Shown here: positions 51,586 to 63,668 of the stretch, one piece after another
Layout: every line of letters starts with the position of its first letter
Position numbering within the stretch: the stretch's first letter is position 1
Assembly: GCF_000767465.1 (NCBI RefSeq)
Contig: NZ_CP009291.1
Span: 930,001-994,000, forward strand
Direction: 5' to 3'
DNA: 64,000 nt
Origin: Novosphingobium pentaromativorans US6-1
Lineage (GTDB): Bacteria; Pseudomonadota; Alphaproteobacteria; Sphingomonadales; Sphingomonadaceae
Made by a program: the position numbers and the translations under genes
Notes under the pieces: model-generated
What the model was told of the DNA's origin: nothing
The model's input: the letters and a program-made list of their open reading frames with translations, nothing else
The model's database searches: none

Positions 51586-52329
51586 TCATCGCCGGTCACC
51601 CATAAAGCGGAGCAGAAACAGGAACAGGTTGATGAAATCAAGATACAGCGTCAGTGCACCCATTACGATCGCCTTGCCGCGGAACTCGCTACCCTTAACC
51701 TCAGAATAGATATTTCTGATCTTCTGGGTGTCATAGGCCGTGAGCCCGGCAAACAGCAGAACTCCGATGCCGCTCACGATGATGTCCATCACCGAGGATT
51801 TCAGAAACATGTTGACGAACATGGCGATGATCAGGCCGAAGACGCCCATGATCAGGAACGCTCCCCACGCGGACAAATCGCGCTTGGTTGTATAACCCCA
51901 CAAACTCAACGCGGCAAAGGCCGATGCCGCCACGAAAAAAGTGCGGGCAATGCTGACCCCAGTATAAGCAAGGAAAATGGTAGCAAGCGACACGCCCATG
52001 AGTGCCGCGTAGCTCCAGAACATGGTCTTGACCGCCGTTTCGGAAAACCGATTGATGCCAAAGCTCAGGGCAAGCACCAGGGCCAGAGGCGTGAAAACGG
52101 CGACCCATCCCAGCCCTGTCGGTGCTCCGGATGCCGCAAAGAACACTGCGCGCACGCTGTCCGTGCTGGCCACGAATAGCGCGACCAAGCCGGTAAGCAG
52201 CAAACCGCTCGCCATATAGTTATAAACACCCAGCATATAAGATCGCAGCCCCGCATCGTAGATTTGCGCGGGAACACCCGGGCGGGACCGCAAGGGGTGC
52301 CGATCTAGAGTTTTGAGTGGATCTGCCAT
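51586..52329 (-). CDS. Bax inhibitor-1 / YccA-family membrane protein
   Basis: A 247-aa BI-1 family protein from ATG 52329 (MADPLKTLDRHPLRSR). Seven spans are visible, with YDAGLRSYMLGVYNYMASGL at the start, a span around VAVFTPLALVLALSFG, ARTFFVAASAFAALSLWGYT, and the C-terminal GLTAYDTQKIRNIYSEVKGS followed by LTLYLDFINLFLFLLRFMGD. BI-1 proteins are calcium-leak or protease-linked membrane regulators acting in stress responses. Confidence 0.93.
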   Translation of the reverse strand: MADPLKTLDRHPLRSRPGVPAQIYDAGLRSYMLGVYNYMASGLLLTGLVALFVASTDSVRAVFFAASGAPTGLGWVAVFTPLALVLALSFGINRFSETAVKTMFWSYAALMGVSLATIFLAYTGVSIARTFFVAASAFAALSLWGYTTKRDLSAWGAFLIMGVFGLIIAMFVNMFLKSSVMDIIVSGIGVLLFAGLTAYDTQKIRNIYSEVKGSEFRGKAIVMGALTLYLDFINLFLFLLRFMGDRR

Positions 52330-52533
52330 TGTGGAACTCCTCCTGCGTCGGACCGCTGACGATGCCGAATTTCTAACCCCGCTCCCTGAAGACGTTTGAG
52401 CATCCCAGGGGTTACAGTTTGCGGTCATAATGCAGAACCGCGCGTCAGACGACAAGAGCGGGACGGAGAAGGAAGACCTTGGACGCCCCTGGAACGGACC
52501 TGTCCAGCGGGGTCGGCTGCGGCGCGATAGGTT

Positions 52534-53142
52534 TCAGTCATGGGTATAGGTGAAATGCGCCGTTACCGGCGCAATACGATGCATGGAGTGTGGGATCTGG
52601 TTCGACTGTGAAGGCGGCATGTGGGGAGGGCGTTCAACCTTGATGCCGATCCGATAATCAATTCCCCGGGCGAAGGTCGTGTAGCCTCCGAAGGTAAGCG
52701 CACCCGCAACCGTCATCGGCTGCAGGCGAACCGAACGTTGTATTCCGCCGGGCTCAACTATATGCGCGGTGACATTGGCTTTTGTTATTCGCGCCCCTGA
52801 GGTCTTGTTGAAGATCGCGGCGACAATATGCATGCTGTGAGAGCTTGCAGGCCCGCCGCCATGCATCCTGGCTTCAGGATGACCACTGGGGTGCCCCCGC
52901 ACCGTTGCGGCGGGGACAACGCCCAGATAGATTGTGAGCGCGCCCGCCGTCTGAACGCCATCGACGACGCCGGCCGTGCTTGCAGTCGGCGCGAATAGCA
53001 TTCCCAGAATTCCGGCCAGAGCAATCGCCTTGCGCCAGAGTAAGGGTGATGTCGCGATCACGGGGCTTCTCCTTCTGATGTTCGCCAGTTGCCACCCAGC
53101 ACGGGTAAGGATTATATTGAACCCCCGCATTTGGCTCTCCAA
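52534..53142 (-). CDS. Secreted protein with DUF-type beta domain, unknown
   Basis: A 202-aa protein with a long N-terminal region and signal-like hydrophobic segment ALAGILGMLFAPTASTAGVV, then AGALTIYLGVVPAATVRGHP, a His/Met-rich patch (HPEARMHGG, SHSMHIVAAIFNK) and the beta-rich TKANVTAHIVEPGGIQRSVR. These resemble FixH/YtkA-like periplasmic beta-sandwich proteins in outline. The start is uncertain; ATGs at 53142 and 53130 both lie well before the signal-like segment. Envelope role in metal handling is a guess from His-Met content and neighbours. Confidence 0.55.
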   Translation of the reverse strand: MESQMRGFNIILTRAGWQLANIRRRSPVIATSPLLWRKAIALAGILGMLFAPTASTAGVVDGVQTAGALTIYLGVVPAATVRGHPSGHPEARMHGGGPASSHSMHIVAAIFNKTSGARITKANVTAHIVEPGGIQRSVRLQPMTVAGALTFGGYTTFARGIDYRIGIKVERPPHMPPSQSNQIPHSMHRIAPVTAHFTYTHD

Positions 53143-53199
53143 TGCCCTCCCCCGTGTTCATTTCGCCCTGTCGCGAGAGCAGACAGCTTACCTGATGTG

Positions 53200-53997
53200 C
53201 TACGCCCGGTTGGAATCTGTCTGGCCTCTTTGCTTGGCAAGGGTTTCGAACACGCCTCCCAGTTCGATGGGAAACGGGAAGACAATCGTTGAGCTTTTGT
53301 CGCCAGCAATAGAATTCAGAGCACCGAGATAGCGCAGCTGCATTGCCTCGGGACGCGCCGAGAGGGTTTCGGCGGCTTCCAGCAGCTTTTGGGCCGCCTG
53401 TTGTTCCCCTTCCGCATTGATTACTCTGGCCCGGCGCTCGCGCTCGGCCTCGGCCTGCTGGCCGATCGCACGGATCATGCTTTCCTGAATGTCGACATGC
53501 TTGATTTCGACATTGGCGACCTTGATGCCCCAGGCGTCGGTTTGGGCGTCGAGAATCTCCTGGATGTCCTTGTTGAGTTTGTCGCGCTCGGAGAGCATCT
53601 CGTCGAGTTCGTGTTTGCCGAGCACCGACCGAAGCGTGGTCTGCGCCAGTTGACTGATCGCGTATTCGAATTGCTCCACCTGGATGATCGCGCGCTCTGG
53701 ATCGATCACGCGGAAATAGATCACGGCGTTGACGTGGATCGAGACGTTGTCGCGCGAGATCAGGTCCTGGGTCGGCACGTCAAGAACGATGGTGCGCAGG
53801 TCCACGCGTGCAATGGTCTGCACGAACGGGATGATAAAAATCAGCCCCGGACCCTTGACCCCGGTGAAGCGACCGAGCGTGAATATGACCGCGCGCTCAT
53901 ATTCACGTAGAATGCGGATTGTGCCTGCCAAAACTGCCAGCGCAATGAACAGGATGATAATTATGGCGAAGATGTTGCCGGGCGCTTCGTACTGCAT
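53200..53997 (-). CDS. Slipin / SPFH (stomatin-like) protein
   Basis: A 265-aa stomatin family protein: one N-terminal span (IFAIIIILFIALAVLAGTI), then an SPFH domain (REYERAVIFTLGRFTGVKGP, GLIFIIPFVQTIARVDLRTI, VLDVPTQDLISRDNVSIHVN) and a coiled coil with AEAERERRARVINAEGEQQA. Slipins form membrane-associated scaffolds with NfeD-type proteases; no nfeD is adjacent. It is typical of bacterial stress-island content. Confidence 0.92.
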   Translation of the reverse strand: MQYEAPGNIFAIIIILFIALAVLAGTIRILREYERAVIFTLGRFTGVKGPGLIFIIPFVQTIARVDLRTIVLDVPTQDLISRDNVSIHVNAVIYFRVIDPERAIIQVEQFEYAISQLAQTTLRSVLGKHELDEMLSERDKLNKDIQEILDAQTDAWGIKVANVEIKHVDIQESMIRAIGQQAEAERERRARVINAEGEQQAAQKLLEAAETLSARPEAMQLRYLGALNSIAGDKSSTIVFPFPIELGGVFETLAKQRGQTDSNRA

Positions 53998-56189
<2,192 letters not shown>

Positions 56190-56192
56190 CCC

Positions 56193-56585
56193 ATGAATCT
56201 CAAGATTCTCCTGCCGTTCGAGATATTCGCCGAGAAAACTGGCGTGATGCGCATTATCGCGGAGACGCAGGACGGATCATTTGGCATTCTGCCGCGTCGC
56301 CTGGATTGCGTGGCGGCCCTCGTCCCCGGGATATTGATTTACGAGACGCTCTCGGACGGGGAAACCTTTGTGGCCGTCGATGAAGGCGTAATCGTCAAAG
56401 TTGGGGCCGACGTGGTCGTCTCCGTCCGCGGCGCCTTGGCCGGGACCATCCTTGGCCAGTTGCGCGAGGCGGTGGAAAGGGAATTTCTGACATTGGACGA
56501 GCGCGAACAAGACATGCGCTCTACATTAGCAAAGCTGGAGGGCGATCTTATTCGCCGTATGGTGACGATCCGCGATGAGCGATAA
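56193..56585 (+). CDS. atpC: N-type ATPase epsilon subunit
   Basis: A 130-aa epsilon-type subunit: MNLKILLPFEIFAEKTGVMR, AETQDGSFGILPRRLDCVAA, LVPGILIYETLSDGETFVAV, with the beta-sandwich pattern of F-type epsilon and a helical C terminus (EREFLTLDEREQDMRSTLAK). It starts three bases after atpD and overlaps atpQ by 11 bases. It couples and regulates the rotor. Confidence 0.92.
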   Translation: MNLKILLPFEIFAEKTGVMRIIAETQDGSFGILPRRLDCVAALVPGILIYETLSDGETFVAVDEGVIVKVGADVVVSVRGALAGTILGQLREAVEREFLTLDEREQDMRSTLAKLEGDLIRRMVTIRDER

Positions 56586-56913
56586 GCCGAGCAATACTCC
56601 TGAAACGCAAAAGCGGTCGTTCGGTCAGGCGGTCGGCACTAAAGCGGCGCGAAAGCTCAAGGCTCGGCGCAATACCGACAAAGGCGTCTGGTTCGGTTTG
56701 GGAATGATGGGGCTCGTCGGCTGGTCGGTAGCGATCCCGACGCTGCTCGGCGCTGCGCTCGGCATTTGGTTGGATCGACGTCATCCAACCGAATATTCCT
56801 GGACGCTGGCCCTGTTGGTGGCGGGCCTTGTCATCGGCTGCTTCAACGCGTGGCACTGGGTTGCCAAGGAAGACAAGGAGATGCGCGACGATCTGGACGA
56901 CGGCCATGAATGA
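56575..56913 (+). CDS. atpQ: N-ATPase accessory subunit AtpQ (AtpI/ATPase gene 1-like)
   Basis: A 112-aa membrane protein with a basic N terminus (SFGQAVGTKAARKLKARRNT), a span GLVGWSVAIPTLLGAALGIW, the DRRHPTEYSWTLAL loop and a second span LLVAGLVIGCFNAWHWVAKE. It matches the AtpQ position in N-ATPase operons, an AtpI-like protein thought to help c-ring assembly or Mg2+ handling. It overlaps atpC and atpR. Confidence 0.88.
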   Translation: MSDKPSNTPETQKRSFGQAVGTKAARKLKARRNTDKGVWFGLGMMGLVGWSVAIPTLLGAALGIWLDRRHPTEYSWTLALLVAGLVIGCFNAWHWVAKEDKEMRDDLDDGHE

Positions 56914-57220
56914 ATTGGGAGCGCTGGCACCATCCTTAGGCGCGGGCCTTCTGCTCGGTGCGTTTTTCTTTGGCGGACTCTGGTGGACCATCATCAGGGG
57001 CGTCTCATCGAGGCAGCCGGGACTTTGGTTCATGGGCAGCATGCTGGTGCGGACGGGTATCACCATGGCAGGATTTTATCTTGTGGGAGGAGCACATTGG
57101 GAGCGATGGCTGTCGTGTCTCCTTGGCTTTCTGGTCGCGCGTTATATGATCAAATGGCTGACGCGTTCGTCAGGAAAGATGCTCACCCGCTCGGCAGCGG
57201 AGACGCGTCATGCGCCTTAG
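56906..57220 (+). CDS. atpR: N-ATPase accessory subunit AtpR
   Basis: A 104-aa membrane protein from ATG 56906: ALAPSLGAGLLLGAFFFGGL, WWTIIRG, FMGSMLVRTGITMAGFYLV, LLGFLVARYMIKWLTR. AtpR-family proteins exist only in N-ATPase operons, with conserved Arg residues in membrane helices proposed to interact with the c ring. Overlaps atpQ by eight bases and atpB by 11. Confidence 0.9.
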   Translation: MNELGALAPSLGAGLLLGAFFFGGLWWTIIRGVSSRQPGLWFMGSMLVRTGITMAGFYLVGGAHWERWLSCLLGFLVARYMIKWLTRSSGKMLTRSAAETRHAP

Positions 57221-57911
57221 TCCCGACGACATGATCTTCTGGCAGCATGGCTTTCTCAAGCTCAATGGCACGATCGTGTTCACATGGGTTCTGATGGTCG
57301 TGCTGGCCGTTGGTGCAAAGCTCATCACGCGCAATCTCTCCACGGCGTTGCACCGTTCGCGCTGGCAAAATTTTCTGGAAATCATCGTCACCGGCATCGA
57401 GAAGCAAATTGAAGATGTGGGCCTCCGTCCCCCGAGGAAGTATATCGGCTTTCTGGGCACGCTCTTCCTGTTCGTCGCGCTGGCCAGTCTGTTCACGATT
57501 GTTCCCGGCTACGAGCCGCCGACGGGGTCGCTTTCGACAACCGCGGCTCTTGCGCTGAGCGTTTGGGTGATCGTGCCCGTATTCGGCATTCAGGAACAGG
57601 GCCTGGGCGGATATCTCAAATCATATTTGGAACCGACAGTCATGATGCTGCCGTTCAACATCATCAGTGAGCTTTCGCGCACATTGGCGCTCGCGGTGCG
57701 CCTGTTTGGCAATATGATGAGCGGAACGATGATTCTAGCCATCTTGCTGACCGTCACGCCGTTCCTCTTCCCGGTCGTCATGAGTGCGCTCGGACTGCTC
57801 ACCGGCATGGTGCAAGCCTACATCTTCAGCATCCTGGCCACGGTGTACATCGCCGCCGCTACACGCGTCAGCGGTCCCCGAACAGTACTAAGGCCAGGCC
57901 CTTCAGCATGA
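57210..57911 (+). CDS. atpB: N-type ATPase a subunit
   Basis: A 233-aa F0 a subunit with about five to six spans. The channel helix NIISELSRTLALAVRLFGNM contains the essential Arg (AVRLFGN). Other recognisable parts are the N terminus MIFWQHGFLKLNGTIVFTWV, PRKYIGFLGTLFLFVALASL and MVQAYIFSILATVYIAAATR. It conducts the ions that drive the c ring. Confidence 0.95.
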   Translation: MRLSPDDMIFWQHGFLKLNGTIVFTWVLMVVLAVGAKLITRNLSTALHRSRWQNFLEIIVTGIEKQIEDVGLRPPRKYIGFLGTLFLFVALASLFTIVPGYEPPTGSLSTTAALALSVWVIVPVFGIQEQGLGGYLKSYLEPTVMMLPFNIISELSRTLALAVRLFGNMMSGTMILAILLTVTPFLFPVVMSALGLLTGMVQAYIFSILATVYIAAATRVSGPRTVLRPGPSA

Positions 57912-57936
57912 ACACCGCCAACAAAAAGGAGCCACC

Positions 57937-58218
57937 ATGGATAGCGCGACGCTTATTGCGATTGCTTCAATCGTCACTGCCGGACTGACGATCGCGTTGG
58001 GGAGTATAGGACCCGCGCTCGGCGAAGGGCGCGCGGTTGCCACGGCCTTGAGTTCGCTGGCACAGCAGCCTGACGCTTCATCCACAATCACGCGAACCTT
58101 GTTTGTGGGATTGGCCATGATCGAGTCGGTCGCGATCTATTGCTTCGTGATCTCGATGATCCTTATTTTCGCCAATCCGTTCTGGAATAATGTAATCGCT
58201 CAGGCTGCGGGAAAATAG
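57937..58218 (+). CDS. atpE: N-type ATPase c subunit, predicted Na+-binding type
   Basis: A 93-aa two-helix c subunit. Helix 1 has GSIGPALGEGRAVATAL with Glu30; helix 2 has FVGLAMIESVAIYCFVISMI with Glu63, Ser64 and Tyr68. In Na+-dependent c rings the Glu-Ser pair and a Tyr ligate Na+, and N-ATPase c subunits have an extra Glu in helix 1. The visible residues therefore predict Na+ binding, though some such rings also take H+. It lies alone between atpB and atpF with a good AAAAGGAG ribosome site. Confidence 0.95.
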   Translation: MDSATLIAIASIVTAGLTIALGSIGPALGEGRAVATALSSLAQQPDASSTITRTLFVGLAMIESVAIYCFVISMILIFANPFWNNVIAQAAGK

Positions 58219-58221
58219 GTA

Positions 58222-59091
58222 GTGCTCGTCGATTGGTTCACTATCGGTGCGCAGGCGCTCAATTTCCTTATCCTCGTGTGGTTGCTGAAGCGCTTTCTCT
58301 ATCGGCCCATCCTCGACGCCATCGACGTGCGCGAACAGCGGATCGCTGCGGAACTTGCCGACGCCGACGCAAAAAGGGCTGAGGCCCAACGCGAGCGCGA
58401 CGAGTTCCAGCACAAGAATGCGCAGTTCGATCAGCAGCGCGCTGCCCGCATGACCACGGCGATGGAAGAAGTGAAGGTGGAACGGCAGCGTCTCATGGAG
58501 GAAGCGCGCAATGCCGCCGATGCCTTGAGCGCCCGATTGCGGGAAACGCTGCGAAGCCAGGCTCAAGACCTCAATCAGACCATCGCCCGGCAAGCGCAGC
58601 AGGAAGTGTTTGCCATTGCGCGAATGGCGCTGAAGGATCTTGCTGCGGCAAGTCTCGACGAGCGCATGGGCGAGATATTCATCGCGCGACTGCGTGCGTT
58701 GGACGGGGAGACCAAAGAGCGTTTCGGCAAGGCCATCAGGACTACAACCGAACCGGCGCTCGTGCGCAGCGCGTTCTCTTTACCTCCCGCGCAGCGCGTG
58801 GGAATCCAAAGGGAGCTCAAGCAAATTTTTTCAGATCAAATCGACGTCCGGTTTGTCGTCGCGCCCGACTTGGTCGGGGGCATTGAACTGATCACGAATG
58901 GACAAAAGATTGCCTGGACCATCGCGGATTACCTGACATCGCTTCAAGACCAGGTCGATGCGCTTCTTGCGAAAAGCGGTGAGATCGAGCCCCAACCCAC
59001 GGTTGAGCCCGCGCCGAACTCCCGGGCGAAGAGCGTCGCGATGACGTCATCGCTGGCTGAACCGTCAGTGACGAATAGGAAGCGCAAATGA
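58222..59091 (+). CDS. atpF: N-type ATPase b subunit with delta-like C-terminal domain
   Basis: A 289-aa b subunit (GTG start): one N-terminal span ([20 protein letters not shown]), a long charged coiled coil (residues about 30-140) and, from residue about 175, a delta-like domain: [58 protein letters not shown]. The operon has no separate atpH (delta), so this extension probably supplies the stator link to alpha. It overlaps atpA by four bases. Confidence 0.92.
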   Translation: MLVDWFTIGAQALNFLILVWLLKRFLYRPILDAIDVREQRIAAELADADAKRAEAQRERDEFQHKNAQFDQQRAARMTTAMEEVKVERQRLMEEARNAADALSARLRETLRSQAQDLNQTIARQAQQEVFAIARMALKDLAAASLDERMGEIFIARLRALDGETKERFGKAIRTTTEPALVRSAFSLPPAQRVGIQRELKQIFSDQIDVRFVVAPDLVGGIELITNGQKIAWTIADYLTSLQDQVDALLAKSGEIEPQPTVEPAPNSRAKSVAMTSSLAEPSVTNRKRK

Positions 59092-60710
59092 GCGCCGAGC
59101 CCGAAAGCTTGCAGAGTGCTCTCGACAGTGCATTGGCCGGAATAAGCCAGGCGCGGGAAACGTTCAGACCGCAGCTGATCCCAAGAGAAGTCGGCACCGT
59201 CACCAGCATCGCCACAGGTGTCGCCAAGGTATCCGGGCTTCCTTCGGTCGGCTTTGAGGAACTGGTGAGATTTTCCGACGGCACGCTCGGCATTGCGTTC
59301 AACGTCGATGAGGATGAAATCGGCGTCGTGCTGCTCGGTTCGCATTCTCATCTGAACGCCGGCGATGAAGTCGAGCGCACGGGCCGAGTCATGGATGTGG
59401 TCGTGGGTGATGGACTGCTAGGGCGCACTATCGACCCGCTTGGTCGTCCGCTCGACGACAAAGGCCCGGTCATCGCCAACGAGCGCCTGCCTATCGAACG
59501 CACCGCGCCGCACATCATGGATCGCGTGGCGGTCACGACTCCGCTCCAGACCGGGATTAAGGTGATCGATGCCCTTATTCCCGTTGGCCGCGGTCAGCGC
59601 GAACTGATCCTCGGCGACCGGCAGACAGGCAAGACCGCCATTGCCATCGACACCATTCTCAACCAGCGTGGTCAGAATGTGCTGTGCATATATTGTGCCA
59701 TCGGCCAGCGCGCCTCCGCTGTCGCAAAGGCGGTAGCGACCCTGCGGGAGGCGGGCGCACTGGACTATACCGTCGTCGTCGTTACCGAGGGCAATGATCC
59801 ACCCGGACTGACCTTCATCGCGCCCTACGCCGCGACCAGTATCGCCGAGCATTTCATGGCGCAGGGGCGCAACGTCCTGATCGCTTATGATGATCTCACG
59901 CAACATGCCCGCGCTTACCGCGAGTTATCCCTGCTGTTGCGCCGCCCGCCTGGCCGCGAGGCCTTTCCCGGCGATATCTTCTACATTCACGCGCGGCTGC
60001 TCGAACGGGCAACGCATCTGCGCGAGGAACTCGGAGGTGGGTCTCTCACGGCGCTGCCGATCGTTGAAACCGAAGCGCAGAACCTGTCTGCATATATTCC
60101 GACCAATCTGATTTCGATTACCGACGGCCAGATATATCTCTCGCCTTCCCTTTTTGAATTGGGCATATTGCCTGCCGTCGATGTCGGCAAATCCGTCTCG
60201 CGCGTCGGCGGCAAGGCGCAGCGCGCTGCCTTTCGCGCCGCGGCCGGCAATCTCAAGCTCGCCTATGCACAGTTTGAAGAATTGGAAAGCTTCGCCCGGT
60301 TTGGTGCCCGACTGGATGAAGATACCCGCAAGACCATCAACCATGGACGCCGCATTCGTGCCTGCCTCCAACAGCCCGAAAGTGCGCCGGTGTCGGTCCC
60401 GGCGCAAATTGCGATCCTGCTAGCCGTAACCGCGAAGCTCTTCGATCCGGTTGCGCTTGACCAGATGTGGGCTGCCGAGGACGCGGTCCAAAAAGCAGCT
60501 TTGAAGATCCCCGACGACGTGCGTACTCGATTGGTGAGCTCTGCCAAGTTGAGCGAGGAAGATCGCGAGACGATCATCAAAATCGCCCGACAGGCGCTCG
60601 CTCCGCTCCAAACCCTACCGGTCTCTCAAGGCAGCGAAGAGACCGGAGGCGGTTCCGCGTCACTCGCTGCTCGACCCGAACCTGCGGTGGACATGCGGGA
60701 CAAGTCATGA
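59088..60710 (+). CDS. atpA: N-type ATPase alpha subunit
   Basis: A 540-aa alpha subunit. P-loop GDRQTGKT near residue 175, [20 protein letters not shown] around it, the [20 protein letters not shown] segment, [20 protein letters not shown] and the catalytic-site Arg region [14 protein letters not shown]. It is somewhat longer than housekeeping alpha because of its C-terminal tail ([13 protein letters not shown]). It overlaps atpF and atpG by four bases. Confidence 0.95.
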   Translation: MSAEPESLQSALDSALAGISQARETFRPQLIPREVGTVTSIATGVAKVSGLPSVGFEELVRFSDGTLGIAFNVDEDEIGVVLLGSHSHLNAGDEVERTGRVMDVVVGDGLLGRTIDPLGRPLDDKGPVIANERLPIERTAPHIMDRVAVTTPLQTGIKVIDALIPVGRGQRELILGDRQTGKTAIAIDTILNQRGQNVLCIYCAIGQRASAVAKAVATLREAGALDYTVVVVTEGNDPPGLTFIAPYAATSIAEHFMAQGRNVLIAYDDLTQHARAYRELSLLLRRPPGREAFPGDIFYIHARLLERATHLREELGGGSLTALPIVETEAQNLSAYIPTNLISITDGQIYLSPSLFELGILPAVDVGKSVSRVGGKAQRAAFRAAAGNLKLAYAQFEELESFARFGARLDEDTRKTINHGRRIRACLQQPESAPVSVPAQIAILLAVTAKLFDPVALDQMWAAEDAVQKAALKIPDDVRTRLVSSAKLSEEDRETIIKIARQALAPLQTLPVSQGSEETGGGSASLAARPEPAVDMRDKS

Positions 60711-61597
60711 GCAACACAATGGAGAGCCTGCGGCGAAAGATTCAGAGCGCCGACGATCTCCAGTCCGTCGTCCGGACGATGAAGGCCCTGGCCGCATCGA
60801 GCGTAGGACAGTTTGAAAGATCAGTACGCGGATTGGCGGATTACCAGCGCGCTGTGGAACTGGGGCTAGCCGCCTGCTTTCGACAAAGCGCGGTTCCGCT
60901 TCCGATGAGAGACGAGGAAAGGCTCGGCCAGACAGAAGCAATCAGCGCCATCGTTTTCGGTTCGGATCAAGGTCTGGTTGGGCAGTTTAACGACGTGATC
61001 GCCGATTACGCGATCACGACGCTTGCCGCGTTTTACGGCAAATCCCGGGTGTGGGCGGTCGGGGAACGCGTTTATGCACGCCTGGCGGATGCCGGATTGC
61101 AACTGGTGGGCCTCTTGCCAGTGCCCAATTCCATTCAGGCCATCATTCCGCTTGTCGCACAGGTTCAAATCGCCAGCGAAACGGAAGCAGCCAATGGGGC
61201 AAATAGCAGTCTTTGGGTGTTCCATAATCGGCCGTTGTCCGGCGCCCTATACGAACCGACCAGGCAACGGCTGTTGCCGCTCGACAAGCAATGGCAACAA
61301 GATCTGCTCCATACCCCCTGGCCAACTACGAATTTGCCTGAAATCGTGGGTGGCAATTCCAGGACCACGCGTGCCCTCATTCGCGAATTTCTCTTCATCT
61401 CACTCTTTCGGGCCTGCGCAGAATCGCTGGCCAGCGAGAATGCGAGCCGACTGGTAGCTATGGAGCGCGCCGACAAGAACATCAGCGAATTGCTCGAGCA
61501 GCTCCACGGCACCTTCCATCAGCTACGCCAGGGCGACATCGATGAAGAACTGTTCGATGTCATTTCCGGCTTCGAAGCGCTGGCAGGAACGCGGTAG
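60707..61597 (+). CDS. atpG: N-type ATPase gamma subunit
   Basis: A 296-aa gamma-like subunit: [20 protein letters not shown] and [20 protein letters not shown] at the start, the central [20 protein letters not shown], and a C-terminal helix with [20 protein letters not shown] and [20 protein letters not shown], the rotating shaft. ATG 60707 overlaps the atpA stop. Sequence is divergent from housekeeping gamma, as known for N-ATPases. It closes the operon. Confidence 0.92.
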   Translation: MSNTMESLRRKIQSADDLQSVVRTMKALAASSVGQFERSVRGLADYQRAVELGLAACFRQSAVPLPMRDEERLGQTEAISAIVFGSDQGLVGQFNDVIADYAITTLAAFYGKSRVWAVGERVYARLADAGLQLVGLLPVPNSIQAIIPLVAQVQIASETEAANGANSSLWVFHNRPLSGALYEPTRQRLLPLDKQWQQDLLHTPWPTTNLPEIVGGNSRTTRALIREFLFISLFRACAESLASENASRLVAMERADKNISELLEQLHGTFHQLRQGDIDEELFDVISGFEALAGTR

Positions 61598-61835
61598 CTG
61601 CAGCGGCCAGAGCAAACCTCACCGGACTGGCATTGCCCATCATCGCTCTATGATACGCCCAAGAGCCAGAGCCAAGGGATAGCAGCGTTTTCTCGCAGAT
61701 TCATACTCGATAAGGGGCCGGTGCGGATCTGCTGAAGCAACTGTAATATCGCTCGCTGCCGTGCGTCCATGATCTTGAGGCGAGCTCTCCTTTGTTTGAA
61801 GGCGATCGCCCTTTGGCCTTTGGTGGGAGCAAGAT

Positions 61836-62153
61836 ATGAGGCAAGGTCACAAGCACGCGTCGGATAGGCGGGGATGGCGGATGCCGATTGTCTTCCTCGG
61901 TTTCGCAGCGATTGCGGGGTATTTCCTGTTTACCGAACATAGGGTTCACGCGCTCAGCATTCTCCCCTGGGCTTTGCTCTTGTTGGCCTGCCCGCTGCTC
62001 CACATGTTCATGCACGGAGGACATGGTGGACACGGAGGTCATGGCGGCCAAGGCGGTGACGATGATCAGGGCGTCAGCAACGACGGCGAGAGGCAGGTCA
62101 GCGATCAACACAGCAGGCATAAGGTCGCTGATACCCGTGCCCGTCGCCGATAG
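61836..62153 (+). CDS. DUF2933-like His/Gly-rich membrane protein
   Basis: A 105-aa protein with two spans (RMPIVFLGFAAIAGYFLFTE and LSILPWALLLLACPLLHMFM) followed by a repeated HGGHGGHGGHGGQGGDDDQG tail. DUF2933 proteins sit in heavy-metal-resistance clusters; the His-Gly tail probably binds metal. ATG is 35 bases into a 238-base gap after atpG. It precedes the methyltransferase-like gene by 17 bases. Confidence 0.8.
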   Translation: MRQGHKHASDRRGWRMPIVFLGFAAIAGYFLFTEHRVHALSILPWALLLLACPLLHMFMHGGHGGHGGHGGQGGDDDQGVSNDGERQVSDQHSRHKVADTRARRR

Positions 62154-62170
62154 TCACGGAGAAGCCTGAC

Positions 62171-62860
62171 ATGCATAGCGACTCATCCGCCGCTTATGGA
62201 CTTTGGGGTCTGGTGATCCTCAACTCCGCGATCTTCATTTTCTTCGCGTTCAGCTTCTTCAAGCCGCAAACCAAGCGCGACTGGCGATCATTCAGCGCTT
62301 TCAGTGCCTTTCTTGTCGCCCTTTTTGCCGAAATGTATGGATTCCCGCTGACCATCTATCTGCTCTCGGGCTGGCTACAGAGCAACTATCCGCAGGTGGA
62401 CTGGTTCTCGCATGACGCCGGCCATCTGCTCGAAGAGCTGTTCGGCTGGCGAGCCAACCCTCATTTCGGGCCGTTCCACATCCTCAGCTTCGTCCTGATC
62501 GGCGGTGGCTTCTGGATGATATCGAGCGGTTGGGCACGGCTGTACCGTGCCCAGAAGCAAGAAATGCTCGCCACCGAAGGTATCTATTCCTACGTCCGGC
62601 ATCCGCAATATGACGGCTTCATTCTCGTCATGCTTGGCTTCCTGTTCCAATGGCCAACCGTCTTGACGCTAGCGATGTTTCCGGTCCTGGTTGTCATGTA
62701 TGTGCGGCTCGCCCGGAGCGAAGAGCGCGAAGCACTCGCCGCTTTCGGCCAGGATTATCGGGCATACATGGCGCGCGTCCCGGGTTTTATTCCCAGGCTG
62801 TCGCGTTCGCGGTCAGATGAGCCGAAGCCGCCCAAAACCCGACCGCGCCGTCCGTTCTAA
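62171..62860 (+). CDS. Isoprenylcysteine carboxyl methyltransferase-like membrane protein
   Basis: A 229-aa protein with about five spans. The core is YSYVRHPQYDGFILVMLGFL, then RLARSEEREALAAFGQDYRA and YMARVPGFIPRL, the RHPxYxG...EExxLxxxFGxxYxxYxxRVxxFxP pattern of ICMT/PEMT-type integral methyltransferases. In bacteria these modify lipids or phenolics; here the substrate is unknown. Members are common in metal-resistance islands next to DUF2933. Confidence 0.88.
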   Translation: MHSDSSAAYGLWGLVILNSAIFIFFAFSFFKPQTKRDWRSFSAFSAFLVALFAEMYGFPLTIYLLSGWLQSNYPQVDWFSHDAGHLLEELFGWRANPHFGPFHILSFVLIGGGFWMISSGWARLYRAQKQEMLATEGIYSYVRHPQYDGFILVMLGFLFQWPTVLTLAMFPVLVVMYVRLARSEEREALAAFGQDYRAYMARVPGFIPRLSRSRSDEPKPPKTRPRRPF

Positions 62861-62891
62861 ACGAAGTCCTAATAGAGATTGTCAAATCGAT

Positions 62892-63668
62892 ATGAGCAAG
62901 AACAAGCAGGACAAATCTACGCCCGGCTACGGCGAGCAGCTCCATACGCTTCAGATCGGGCTTAGCGCGTTACAGCGTCAGGTGATTGCCGGCGGCCGCA
63001 AGTTGCTGATTATTCTCGAGGGGCGAGATGCGGCTGGCAAGGATGGCACGATCAAGCGCATCGTCAAACATCTGAGTCCACGAGACACCCGCGTGGTAGC
63101 CCTTGGCGCACCGTCCGACCATGATCGTCGATCCTGGTACTTCCAGCGCTGGACGAGCCATCTTCCTGCGGCCGGCGAAATCGTCCTGTTCAATCGCAGC
63201 TGGTACAATCGTGCTGGTGTCGAGAAGGTGATGAATTATAGCACGGAAGCTGAATATGAGGAATTCATGGCGACCGTGCCGCTGTTTGAGCAACTTCTCG
63301 CACATTGCGGCATCACACTGGTCAAATATTATCTCGATATTTCGAAGGATGAACAGAAAAGGCGTCTGGAGGCCCGCCGGAAAGATCCGCTGAAGCAGTG
63401 GAAGCTCAGTCCGGTGGATGATCGAGCAATTAAACGCTGGGATGCCTACAGTGCGGCTCGCAACGAGATGCTTGCCCGTACACACAGCGTTGCCGCACCT
63501 TGGACGGTGGTGCGAGCCGATGACAAACACCAAACCCGGCTTTCGCTCATCAGCGATCTTCTGACCCGTTTGGGGGAAGCGCCGCGTACCGATTTAGGCT
63601 TGCCCGATCCCAATACCGTTTTCCTTTACGACAGCGCTGCCCTCAAGCAGGGCCTTATCGCGCCGTGA
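62892..63668 (+). CDS. ppk2: Polyphosphate kinase 2 (PPK2 family)
   Basis: A 258-aa PPK2: Walker A EGRDAAGKDGTIKR near residue 45, a Walker B region EIVLFNRSWYNRAG, and the lid segment VKYYLDISKDEQKRRLEARR with PLKQWKLSP, RWDAYSAARNEMLARTHS. Length suits class I PPK2, which phosphorylates nucleoside diphosphates from polyphosphate. ATG 62892 is used; the frame remains open upstream inside the preceding gene's antisense range. It would supply GTP/ATP under stress. Confidence 0.93.
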   Translation: MSKNKQDKSTPGYGEQLHTLQIGLSALQRQVIAGGRKLLIILEGRDAAGKDGTIKRIVKHLSPRDTRVVALGAPSDHDRRSWYFQRWTSHLPAAGEIVLFNRSWYNRAGVEKVMNYSTEAEYEEFMATVPLFEQLLAHCGITLVKYYLDISKDEQKRRLEARRKDPLKQWKLSPVDDRAIKRWDAYSAARNEMLARTHSVAAPWTVVRADDKHQTRLSLISDLLTRLGEAPRTDLGLPDPNTVFLYDSAALKQGLIAP